Of a stretch of DNA of 64,000 bases, positions 41,915-49,666 are shown in pieces (positions within the stretch are counted from its first letter, which is position 1; every line of letters begins with the position of its first letter). A model generated the notes under the pieces. It made no database searches, had not been told where the DNA came from, and was given only the letters and a program-made list of their open reading frames with translations. Position numbers and translations under genes: made by a program. Origin of the DNA: CALCZU01 sp964396165 (lineage in GTDB: Bacteria; Bdellovibrionota; FAC87; UBA2466); the NCBI GenBank assembly GCA_964396165.1, contig CAYNEF010000005.1, positions 29,958 to 93,957 on the forward strand, written 5' to 3'.

Positions 41915-42721
41915 TTAGAAATTTACTCGGATAGTACCGCCGTACACATATGCATAATTTGCATCGAGCGTTTTGCTGCCTCTGGCTGAAATATCCACAG
42001 TTCCAAAATTCAAACCTAGTCTGCCTTCGATTTCGTTTAGCTTTGTCAGTGCGCCATAATTCACACCCGCTGCACAGTAGAAGTTTTTTGCTCCTGCAGT
42101 TGCAAAGCCACTTAATGTGTAGTCGCTTGAGTCAGAAAAGTTGTTCATCTCATAATGTGCTTCGATAGAGTAGGCGGGACTAAAACCCCAGCCAAGAGAA
42201 GCACCACCGTGTCTCACATCCGTACCGGCATTGTTTAATGTGGTACCGGCATTTACACCAAGAGAAAAACCCATTCTCTTTTGACCGTTCAAGTTAATAG
42301 TCGCATTTACGTAACCATCATTGGTTTGGTTCGTGGAAATACTCCGATGTGCTTCTACACCAGCAGTGAGTCTTTGATTGGCAAGAGCCACGCCAAGAGC
42401 CGCACCTACGACATCAATGCCTGCGTCTTTGTCAGCAAAGTCTGTCGTGTATCTCGTGCCGACAAGGCCAAACCCAAAATGCCCGTTCGCCCAGGCAAAC
42501 GAAGGAGTAAGCGCCTGCACTTTGGTACCGTCCACTTTGTCGTATCCCACTTCCAGATGAGCACCGTTATTTAACGCCATTTGCCCTGGATTTATAAAGC
42601 TGTTTGGATCTGCGAACTGATATCCCAAGCCCCCCATGTAACTATTTCCTCCTCCACCTTTTGCAAAGGCAAACGCGGAAACAAACATTAGTACGTTAAA
42701 AGCAATGAGTTGCTTTTTCAT
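41915..42721 (-). CDS. outer-membrane beta-barrel-like protein
   Basis: 268 residues; signal peptide (..LMFVSAFAFAKGGGG). The mature part alternates small/aromatic residues in about ten strands (HLEVGYDK, FGFGLVGTRYT, AALGVALANQRLTAGVEAH, MGFSLGVNAGTTL, GASLGWGFSPAYSIEAHYEM, KNFYCAAGVNYG, EGRLGLNFG) and ends in YVYGGTIRVNF: a C-terminal Phe, the typical BAM recognition end. Shine-Dalgarno GGAGG precedes the ATG. First gene of the minus-strand run with the kinase and regulator. Confidence 0.8.
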   Translation of the reverse strand: MKKQLIAFNVLMFVSAFAFAKGGGGNSYMGGLGYQFADPNSFINPGQMALNNGAHLEVGYDKVDGTKVQALTPSFAWANGHFGFGLVGTRYTTDFADKDAGIDVVGAALGVALANQRLTAGVEAHRSISTNQTNDGYVNATINLNGQKRMGFSLGVNAGTTLNNAGTDVRHGGASLGWGFSPAYSIEAHYEMNNFSDSSDYTLSGFATAGAKNFYCAAGVNYGALTKLNEIEGRLGLNFGTVDISARGSKTLDANYAYVYGGTIRVNF

Positions 42722-42912
42722 AAACTCCTCCGGATTTTTTGTGGGAAAAATATATTTGGGAAATGACTTCTATCTATAAGTGTACGGCTCTTTTGACAGT
42801 TTGTCCATGAACGCCCAGCCAATGGAATTACGCCTTGTCCCCAAATAGAAAAAAACATAAGTTGTCTCAGGGGTTACTGCTTTGATATGGTGATCCAAAA
42901 TTTGGAGTTACT

Positions 42913-43317
42913 ATGGGCGGAACAAACCCCTACATTAAAAGTCCTGATGCACCAGCCCCGACAAAGAAGTACAAAATTACTTTCAAGGGACTCAATAAAA
43001 CAATTGAAGTGGATCCAAGTCGCACGCCCGGTGAGACAGGTTTGCCGCATAGTATTTTAGATATCGCAATGACGAACGGCATCGACATCGATCACGCCTG
43101 TGGCGGTGTCTGCGCATGTTCTACCTGTCATATTTGGGTAAAGGAAGGGGGCGCAAGTTGTTCCAGCGCACAAGACTCCGAAAATGACATGCTGGATTTA
43201 GCTCCAGACGTTAAACCAAGTTCGCGCCTTGCCTGCCAATGCGTTCCCAACGGTAACGAAGATGTTACCGTCGAGATTCCCAGCTGGAATCGAAATCTTG
43301 TCCGCGAAGGAAAATAA
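42913..43317 (+). CDS. ISC-type (adrenodoxin-like) [2Fe-2S] ferredoxin
   Basis: 134 residues with a GGAG Shine-Dalgarno sequence. Ligand pattern C63-x5-C69-x2-C72 (HACGGVCACSTCHIWV) and C108 (RLACQC) is that of Fdx of the iron-sulfur assembly machinery; SILDIAMTNGIDIDHACGG is the conserved lead. Two extra Cys (C67, C110) and C83 lie near the cluster. The first 18 residues (GGTNPYIKSPDAPAPT) are an extension. The 191 bases before it (42722-42912) separate it from a divergent gene and hold no feature I can name. Convergent with the protease gene, 3 bases apart. Confidence 0.92.
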   Translation: MGGTNPYIKSPDAPAPTKKYKITFKGLNKTIEVDPSRTPGETGLPHSILDIAMTNGIDIDHACGGVCACSTCHIWVKEGGASCSSAQDSENDMLDLAPDVKPSSRLACQCVPNGNEDVTVEIPSWNRNLVREGK

Positions 43318-43320
43318 TTT

Positions 43321-44349
43321 TTATCTTCTTGTGGAAAATCCAACGTATTGAAATTCGCCATAGTTATGGGCGTAGTCAAATGAAATGGACCCGTAACCTT
43401 TTGTCGTACCGGCGGTACCAAGGAGATCGCTTTTTATTCCAAAACTTTCTGTGCCCCAAGAGTTTTTAAAGTAATACACTCTTTTTTCATCATCATAACC
43501 AATAACAACGATCGAATGTCCTGCAGGGTGTTCTTTGGAGATCTTCATATCTTTTTCAGTGGGAGTACTGACAATTCCGTTTTCCCAGTCTGTCATATTT
43601 CTAGTGCCAATTTTGTATTCTTCCATCTTTCTGTGGTTCCAGGCGCCGTAGAAAAATTCGATACCCAATAAAAGCGGATGACCTTGATCCAGATGTTTTT
43701 TAATTTCAGACTCTTCATAAACGCCTTCGTGCACCAATTTTTCCAATTCGAATTCAGCACGCACAGATTTTGCCTTCGCATCATATCTCGTATCATCTGG
43801 ATTGAGATGAGAAAGCAAACAACCAGTCTTTTTTGCGCCAGTTAAAGACCCGCAAGTAGCTTCCGCTTTCTTCGCTTCTTCGTCTGATAAATCACTTAAA
43901 TTTTCCCAACTGTTGTTTTCATAGGGCCAATCCGTTTCGTAAATAGCGCCATGTCTTTGGAATGCAGGAACATTCCATGTGGTGTCAGAACCTTCCGAGG
44001 GAAAGCTCTTGATTCTTGTCATTACAATAAATTCGAGGTGGTTTTCGGATAAATCTAGATCTTTTAACGTGCGTATTTTTAACAAGGATTCAAGTTCTGC
44101 TGTTGCAGAAAATATGGAGCAGGTTCCTCTACGACCCTGTGATTTGACTGAAGTTTGATTCGCAATTGCTCTATCTAAATCATTTCTGACTGATGCATCA
44201 TCGAAAATCGGAAACTCCAGTTTCATAATAGTTCTTTTTTCTAAAATTTTGCGAATATTTTTGGGCGCTGGATCTAATTTGAAGTCTGTATCGGAAAAGA
44301 CTGGGGTTAAACTTATTAAAACCAAAAGAACGAGTGATTGTCGTGACAT
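43321..44349 (-). CDS. secreted papain-like (C1) cysteine protease
   Basis: 342 residues from the ATG at 44349 (Shine-Dalgarno GGAGG 11 bases before), with a signal peptide (..SLVLLVLISLTPVFS). The C1 catalytic set is complete: Gln71 and Cys77, exactly six apart as in papain (SVKSQGRRGTCSIFSA), His278 (AGHSIVVIGYD) and Asn296 (KNSWGT). A propeptide of about 45 residues and a large insertion (about 110-220) with two Cys pairs separate the parts. It cleaves proteins outside the cytoplasm. Bacterial C1 enzymes with this plan are scattered; horizontal origin is possible but not shown by base composition. Confidence 0.92.
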   Translation of the reverse strand: MSRQSLVLLVLISLTPVFSDTDFKLDPAPKNIRKILEKRTIMKLEFPIFDDASVRNDLDRAIANQTSVKSQGRRGTCSIFSATAELESLLKIRTLKDLDLSENHLEFIVMTRIKSFPSEGSDTTWNVPAFQRHGAIYETDWPYENNSWENLSDLSDEEAKKAEATCGSLTGAKKTGCLLSHLNPDDTRYDAKAKSVRAEFELEKLVHEGVYEESEIKKHLDQGHPLLLGIEFFYGAWNHRKMEEYKIGTRNMTDWENGIVSTPTEKDMKISKEHPAGHSIVVIGYDDEKRVYYFKNSWGTESFGIKSDLLGTAGTTKGYGSISFDYAHNYGEFQYVGFSTRR

Positions 44350-44369
44350 TTTACTTCGAGCCTCCAAAT

Positions 44370-44387
44370 AAAGCGGTAAGCCGCTTT
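44370..44387 (-). promoter_or_regulatory. hairpin in the leader of the papain-like protease gene
   Basis: Perfect 7-bp stem AAAGCGG/CCGCTTT with a 4-base loop, ending 4 bases before the GGAGG of the 44349 start. Such a position could influence ribosome access. The 218 bases between 44350 and 44567 hold nothing else I can name. Confidence 0.4.
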
Positions 44388-44567
44388 GTACAGACAGGGC
44401 GTATAGAAACCACACTTGTCTTTATTTGAAAAGCACAGAATCACGCTCTGCGGCATGCACCCATCACAAGAACAATCACTTGTAGTTTCAGATAGTTACT
44501 TGTCCCTACACTCTTGCTAAAAAAGAAACGCTTGAATATATACCCTATATTGAAAATACTGCCGCTC

Positions 44568-45143
44568 ATGAAGGTTTTTTTTATTCTGTTGGCGCTTGTG
44601 GGATCGACTTTATTCTCTGACGTTCTTCCGAACGCCCAATTTGTTACTTCGCAAAATAAGCCATTACAGTTTTACGACTTGAAGGGAAATTATCTTTTTG
44701 TTTCTTTTGTTTATACTCGCTGCCCGATCGCAAAAATGTGCCCGTTGACGATGACACTCAATAAGCAAGTGTGGCGAAAAGTAAAAACCGCTTTGCCTAA
44801 AGCTAAAATGAAGTTTCTCATTGTTACGCTTGATCCGGAAGTGGACTCTCCGGGTGTTTTGAAAAGCTATGCGAAAAAATGGAAGTTAAATGAAGCGGAT
44901 TTTATTTTAACCACGGGTAGTGCGCAGGTGTTATCTGATTTTGCAAGTCAGTTTAATGTAATCGGTTTTACAAATCCCGATGGGACAGTCTCGCATAATC
45001 TGAAAAGTGTTCTCATCTCGCCTGAACTCTCGGAGTTAAAGCAATACAAAGAAAATGAATGGAAGGCTATAGATGTGGTGGAAGAATTAAAAAAGACTGT
45101 TACGCATTCTTCGACAGAAAGCGTTTTGAAAGTCCACCGATAA
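44568..45143 (+). CDS. SCO1/SenC-family copper-binding thioredoxin-fold protein
   Basis: 191 residues from the ATG at 44568 (open frame from 44514). Signal peptide (MKVFFILLALVGSTLFS). Thioredoxin-like fold with the SCO motif VSFVYTRCPIAKMCPL: the two Cys (52 and 58) are five residues apart rather than the classic CxxxC, a known variant of SCO-like proteins. The distal His is in TVSHNLKSVLI. SCO proteins help to deliver copper to cytochrome oxidase or act as thiol reductants. The last 44 bases overlap the convergent 45100 gene. No Shine-Dalgarno sequence. Confidence 0.87.
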   Translation: MKVFFILLALVGSTLFSDVLPNAQFVTSQNKPLQFYDLKGNYLFVSFVYTRCPIAKMCPLTMTLNKQVWRKVKTALPKAKMKFLIVTLDPEVDSPGVLKSYAKKWKLNEADFILTTGSAQVLSDFASQFNVIGFTNPDGTVSHNLKSVLISPELSELKQYKENEWKAIDVVEELKKTVTHSSTESVLKVHR

Positions 45144-45483
45144 TTACAATGGCTTCGGGTGCACTCACCCCAAAACATTCACAGAGTAGCTGGATAAGAG
45201 AGTTTGTTTCGTTTTCTTCGAGGTGCTTGCGAATCAGCATGGTCTTCATGAATATTTCATCGCTTTTGGCGTATTCTGCCATGTAGTGTTTGATGCACTT
45301 TTTAGAAAGTTCTGCTTCTATTGAAAAGAGAAGGCAGAGAATTTTTTCCGCTTCACTTTCATTTTTGGCAATCACCGCTTCTGCAAATTCTTTGAACGTG
45401 GGTTCTGCCTTTGCATTATTTTGTTCTGGTGCTTTTTCGCCGCGCTTTCTAAAAGGGATTACTTTTCCGTATGTTTCGCTCAT
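45100..45483 (-). CDS. hypothetical helical protein (127 aa)
   Basis: No signal peptide; MSETYGKVIPFRKRGEK start, then helices with alternating charged and hydrophobic residues (EFAEAVIAKNESEAEKILCLLFSIEAELSKKCIKHYMAEYAK). I do not recognise a family. A perfect TATAAT lies at 45490-45495 (minus strand), 6 bases before the ATG, with no Shine-Dalgarno sequence, so its mRNA may start at the ATG. The final 44 bases overlap the 3' end of the SCO gene. Confidence 0.65.
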   Translation of the reverse strand: MSETYGKVIPFRKRGEKAPEQNNAKAEPTFKEFAEAVIAKNESEAEKILCLLFSIEAELSKKCIKHYMAEYAKSDEIFMKTMLIRKHLEENETNSLIQLLCECFGVSAPEAIVIIGGLSKRFLSKNA

Positions 45484-45519
45484 TTAATTATTATATCACT
45501 ATATTTTTGATCCGGCGGT

Positions 45520-46932
45520 TTACTTGGGACACGATGCAAGAGGAATCATGTTTGCTGTAAACTCAGGCGCGTTAGGCGACCTGTGACAAGAAAGACAGGT
45601 GTCAGGGACTGTTGTTTTGATACCGCGCGCACCGCTTGCGATATGTTCGCTGCGATTTCCGTGACAGTGTTCACACTGCACACCCATAAAAACTTTTTTG
45701 AGTTTTTTTTGCGTGTGCATTTTTTCTATCGTTGCCATGTACTTGTTGTGCAATAGTTTGTGTCTATCGGGTTCTTTGCGTGAATCAAGGGGCTTTGTTT
45801 CGCCATTAAAAATCGTGTGCATCAACGTTTCTACAAAAGGGGTTTTTCCTTTTTTCTTTTCTTCAAGCACTAACGGTTCAGATATTTTATTAAATCCCTC
45901 TTTAGAGTCAAAACCCAGAACATGACAGGTAATGCAATCAGAATCAAAGTGTTGGTTTTTAGAATAAAGCACCAAATACGCGGAAGCATGTTTTGTGTTT
46001 TTCCAAAACTCGAACTGCTTATTGTGACACTCTTTACATACAAACGGGTTTGCGACGTAAGCGTTTTTTACATGGCTGCTTTTGGCATGCGCATCAGAGG
46101 TAATGGTTTTAGTTTTTTCTGACTGGATATGTTCCTTTACCAGTTTTGCAACCGCGTTTGTTTTTTCAAATGTAGTATCGAGATCTACAAATTCAAACGT
46201 TGCCTTTGTTACGTCAGAGGATGAAAAAACAATTCTTCCAATATTTTTTCCTTCTTCTTTTGTTTCCACTATTACGCTTTTTCCGACCATCAGCGGATTA
46301 TCTCCACCTGCCAGGGAGTGGCTTCCTGCAATCACGACGTTTTCGTATTTTTCCGCAAGTTTTTTGTCTGCTTCTATTCCCAGGTGTGAAAGCAAAATGA
46401 TTTGGTCTGGTTTCTTACCCCTTAACTCATCCACTGCTTTATCTAATGAATCCGTTTTCAATACAGCGATCAGACCAAGTTTACTGTTTTCTTTTTCCAA
46501 AATAGTGGACCAGTAATTTACATCGGGCGGGGGAAATTTTGCGCCGGTTGCCTGTAGAAGTTCCGAAAGCACTGGCAGTCCCAAAGCCATGTCTCTTTCA
46601 CCGAAGGAAATAAAATCGGCACCCAGTATTTTATAAGCTTTTGAAATGAGTTTTGCCTTTGATAATTCCCGCTCTCTTAACGCATCAGGAAACTTGGGGA
46701 GAGAAAAAAAGGTGTCTCCGCTGTCTAGGAAATAGGACGCGCCCTTAAATCCTTTTTTCGTTTTTTCCAAATAGTTGGCAAGTCTTGAAATTCCCCCAAT
46801 CTGATTGGTTGTGCAGTGGCAGGGATCAATTTCCCCCTGTCGGTTTGCCGTAAAAAAAACCTGGAAGGAAGCGGCTTTTGCTTGTGCGACTAGGTCGATA
46901 AGCGCCAAAAGAAGCAGAAGTTTTTTTCGCAT
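45520..46932 (-). CDS. exported metallophosphatase-like/tetrahaem cytochrome c fusion
   Basis: 470 residues; signal peptide (..LALIDLVAQAKA). The N-terminal half (24-255) resembles the UshA/5'-nucleotidase phosphoesterase fold (FTANRQGEIDPCHCTTNQIGGISR, FLDSGDTF, ADFISFGERDM, ILLSHLGIEADKKL, VVIAGSHS), but several metal ligands of true UshA are changed, so the activity is open. The C-terminal half carries four CXXCH sites (299, 333, 420, 446), spaced like a cytochrome c554/NrfA-type cluster. Electron carrier or reductase in the periplasm; substrate unknown. It lies 36 bases after the 45483 start. Confidence 0.88.
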   Translation of the reverse strand: MRKKLLLLLALIDLVAQAKAASFQVFFTANRQGEIDPCHCTTNQIGGISRLANYLEKTKKGFKGASYFLDSGDTFFSLPKFPDALRERELSKAKLISKAYKILGADFISFGERDMALGLPVLSELLQATGAKFPPPDVNYWSTILEKENSKLGLIAVLKTDSLDKAVDELRGKKPDQIILLSHLGIEADKKLAEKYENVVIAGSHSLAGGDNPLMVGKSVIVETKEEGKNIGRIVFSSSDVTKATFEFVDLDTTFEKTNAVAKLVKEHIQSEKTKTITSDAHAKSSHVKNAYVANPFVCKECHNKQFEFWKNTKHASAYLVLYSKNQHFDSDCITCHVLGFDSKEGFNKISEPLVLEEKKKGKTPFVETLMHTIFNGETKPLDSRKEPDRHKLLHNKYMATIEKMHTQKKLKKVFMGVQCEHCHGNRSEHIASGARGIKTTVPDTCLSCHRSPNAPEFTANMIPLASCPK

Positions 46933-46996
46933 GCACTATTTTAACGCAAATTGAACTTTTATGCGTTGCTGCCGCGCGTTGTTTCACTTGCTTTCC

Positions 46997-47025
46997 TTGC
47001 CTGAATAGCAGACTTCCATTACCAT
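46997..47025 (+). promoter_or_regulatory. candidate promoter of the parvulin operon, possibly leaderless
   Basis: TTGCCT (46997-47002), 17-bp spacer, TACCAT (47020-47025), 7 bases to the ATG at 47033. The same -35 sequence as at lolA. Confidence 0.4.
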
Positions 47026-47032
47026 TTGCCCC

Positions 47033-47791
47033 ATGCGGCATCTACTATTTATCGTCTTGTTTGCCTCGATTTCGATACAAGCAAAGACTCTTGTAAAACT
47101 CAATGGATCAACGGTTAGCGAAGAAGAAGTGCGTGCACTTTTTCCGGATTTGAAAGCTGAAGAAGCTTTGGAACGGTACCTGCTTTACCGTCTGGCAATT
47201 ACAAAGGCGGAACAAGAGGGCTTAAGCCAAACAGACACATTCAAAAAGAAACGCGACAAACTTTTATATAACGAGTTTTTGCAAAGTGAACTTGCTAAAA
47301 ACAGTCAGCAAATCAGTCCATCAGAAGTTGAAATTAAAGCAGAATATGACAAACACCCGCTTTACCGAGTTTTTCATCTTGTATTAAAAGGCGAAGCAAC
47401 AACACCTGAAAACAAAAAGAAAATTGCCGACATTCAAAAACAAATCGCACAAGGCGTCCGTTTTGAAAAACTCATCCTAAAATATTCTGAAGACAGGGCA
47501 AGCGCGTTTCGAGGAGATTTGGATTACAAGGGCATACACAATATTTCAAAAGAGTTTTATTCAGCCCTTCAGTCGGTCAAAAAAGATATCGTGACAGAAC
47601 CTATCGTACTGGATGGAGCGACACATCTTTTACAGTGGACGGATAAAAAGGCATATGCAGACGCCCCTGTAAGTTACGTGAGCTATCTTAAGGCAGCACT
47701 GCAAAAACAAAATGAAACAGTACTTCTGAGAACAAGACTAAAAGAACTTCTGAAAACTGCCACGATTGAAAAAGAAGAGGCGCTTCCGTGA
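47033..47791 (+). CDS. exported parvulin-like protein, divergent
   Basis: 252 residues; signal peptide (..VLFASISIQA). A SurA-N-like helical domain (LKLNGSTVSEEEVRALFP..) and a parvulin-like core (YRVFHLVLKGEATTPENKKKIADIQKQIAQGVRFEKLILKYSEDRASAFRGDLDYKG), with the usual first-strand H-I/L pattern kept but a weak active site, so it may be only a chaperone. First of three overlapping genes for parvulins. No Shine-Dalgarno sequence. Confidence 0.8.
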   Translation: MRHLLFIVLFASISIQAKTLVKLNGSTVSEEEVRALFPDLKAEEALERYLLYRLAITKAEQEGLSQTDTFKKKRDKLLYNEFLQSELAKNSQQISPSEVEIKAEYDKHPLYRVFHLVLKGEATTPENKKKIADIQKQIAQGVRFEKLILKYSEDRASAFRGDLDYKGIHNISKEFYSALQSVKKDIVTEPIVLDGATHLLQWTDKKAYADAPVSYVSYLKAALQKQNETVLLRTRLKELLKTATIEKEEALP

Positions 47792-48723
47792 GATTTGTTT
47801 TTTTACTTCCACTTCTGTTCGCGCTTTGTGCCTGCACAAAGCAGATGGTGGATACAAAAGATCAGGTGATCGCAAAAGTGAATGGACAACCCATTTACGC
47901 ACGCGAATTTCTCACTACTTTTGAACAGCTTAAATCAGAGCAAAACGACATTGCGCAAAAAAACCCCAAACTAATGGATCAGCTAAAAACTCGCGCATTA
48001 AATGAAACCATTATCAATGGAATCTTGCGCGGAGAAGCTGAGAAGAGATCCATCCGCGTTCCCAAAGAAGAAGTTGAAAGCAGACTATCCAGCTGGAAAG
48101 ACGGTTATCCTCCAGGGGGTTTTGAAGAAATGTTAAAAAAACAGAACACGTCAGAAGATTTCTTGAAAAAGAAAATTGAAGATCAACTCCTTGTGGAGAC
48201 TCTTGTGACTGCTGCCTTTGCGGAAGAAACTCTCGTTTCAGACGAAGAATCAAATAAATACTACGACAAACACGCAAAGGAATTCGTGCGCCCGGAAAAA
48301 GTACACGCCTTTCAAATTGTAGTCCCCACAGTAGATGAGGCGCAAAAAATCCGACAAGAAATTCTATCGAAAAAAACAACTTTTGAGTCTGCTGCAAGAA
48401 CTTACTCGTTAAGCCCAGATGCTTCCAAGGGTGGTGATCTCGGCTTTTTTGCACGGGATGAAAAAATTGCCGCGTTTAACGAGGCCTTTTCGGTACCAGT
48501 GGGGTCTATCACCAATCCGATTCAAAGCCGTTTTGGTGTACACTTGCTAAAGGTTGTTGAAAAAGAAGCCTCAAAAAAACTTTCTCAGCATGAAGCAAAA
48601 CCAGAAATCATCAAACTTTTAAAAAAAGAAAAAGAAATGCGTGTTTACCGAGAATGGGTGAACAAACTCTTAAAAGACGGGGAGATCTATCGTAATGAAG
48701 CCTTATATTCTCAATTTATGTAA
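47788..48723 (+). CDS. parvulin-type peptidyl-prolyl isomerase lipoprotein (PpiC/PrsA-like)
   Basis: 311 residues starting at GTG, 4-base overlap with the previous gene (GTGA). Signal with lipobox LFALCAC (C16). SurA-like N-domain then a full PpiC core: VRPEKVHAFQIVVPTVDEAQKIRQEI..FESAARTYSLSPDASKGGDLGFFARDEK, with GGDLGFF and RFGVHLLKV. Tethered to the outer or inner membrane from the periplasmic side. Its last 29 bases overlap the surA gene, so the three are translationally coupled. Confidence 0.9.
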   Translation: MRFVFLLPLLFALCACTKQMVDTKDQVIAKVNGQPIYAREFLTTFEQLKSEQNDIAQKNPKLMDQLKTRALNETIINGILRGEAEKRSIRVPKEEVESRLSSWKDGYPPGGFEEMLKKQNTSEDFLKKKIEDQLLVETLVTAAFAEETLVSDEESNKYYDKHAKEFVRPEKVHAFQIVVPTVDEAQKIRQEILSKKTTFESAARTYSLSPDASKGGDLGFFARDEKIAAFNEAFSVPVGSITNPIQSRFGVHLLKVVEKEASKKLSQHEAKPEIIKLLKKEKEMRVYREWVNKLLKDGEIYRNEALYSQFM

Positions 48724-49666
48724 TTTGATTTTTTTGTTTTCCGTTTATTCTCAGGGCGCTGCCAAACTCATTGATCGAACAGCTGTTGTCGTGAATGATG
48801 AAGCAATTTTAGAATCTGACATTGATAAATTCCAACAAAAGCTAAAAATGAAAAGCTTTCAGGAACTCTTTGGTGGCGTCGATCCCTCTATCGCGAACAA
48901 CCGTGAGTCGGCGCTGCAGCTATTAGTAGAAGAAAAGCTGATAAACCAACATATTAAAAAAATTGAGATGCAGGCGACAGAGCAGGAAGTAGACGGACAA
49001 ATCAAAGCCATCATAAAAAGAAACGGGATTACAGAAGCCCAACTCTCGGAGCGCTTAAAGCAATTAGGTACTTCTATCGCCGACTATAAGGAAGGCATCA
49101 AAAGACAAATCGAGCGCAAAAACCTGATGGATCGCGAAATCCGTCCTTCGATGGAAATTTCTGAAGATCAGTTAAAACACTTTTACGCCCGCAATGCGCC
49201 CCCTGGCGATAAAGATGTTGTTTATAAAATCGCGCATATTCTTATTGCGACCAAGGGCACAGGCGTCGCTGCGGCAACTGCAGAAACTCGCGCGAAAAAT
49301 GTTTATGCCGCATTAAAAGCAAAGCCTGAAGATTTTGAAAAATTTGTAAAAGAATCTTCGGATGACTCTACTTCTACTGATAGCGGTGGAGTCTTGGGAG
49401 AGTTTACAACCTCACAATTAGCGAAAGAATTTAAGGCGGTGATTCCAAAAACAAAAGAGGGCGAGTTCACTGCACCCATCAAAACTTCTGCCGGTTACCA
49501 CATTGTAAAAGTTCTGGAAGTGAAAAGCTCTGATTTTGCCTCTGTGCCTAAAGAAAAAAGAGACATGTTGAAAAACCAAATGATTGGACAGGAACTAGAA
49601 AAAAAGATGTCTTTGTGGCTAGAGCGCAAAAAGGCAGAATCCTATATCAAGAGGTTTGATAAATGA
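48695..49666 (+). CDS. surA: periplasmic chaperone/isomerase SurA
   Basis: 323 residues; signal peptide (..FLFSVYSQGAA). IDRTAVVVNDEAILESDIDKF is the SurA N-domain signature; a single PpiC domain (about 170-275) holds YKIAHILIATKG, SSDDSTSTDSGGVLGEF and GYHIVKVLEV. E. coli SurA has two parvulin domains; single-domain forms are common outside gammaproteobacteria. It escorts unfolded outer-membrane proteins to the BAM complex. Part of the 47033-49666 unit; the start of the next gene overlaps its stop by 4 bases. Confidence 0.92.
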   Translation: MKPYILNLCNLIFLFSVYSQGAAKLIDRTAVVVNDEAILESDIDKFQQKLKMKSFQELFGGVDPSIANNRESALQLLVEEKLINQHIKKIEMQATEQEVDGQIKAIIKRNGITEAQLSERLKQLGTSIADYKEGIKRQIERKNLMDREIRPSMEISEDQLKHFYARNAPPGDKDVVYKIAHILIATKGTGVAAATAETRAKNVYAALKAKPEDFEKFVKESSDDSTSTDSGGVLGEFTTSQLAKEFKAVIPKTKEGEFTAPIKTSAGYHIVKVLEVKSSDFASVPKEKRDMLKNQMIGQELEKKMSLWLERKKAESYIKRFDK

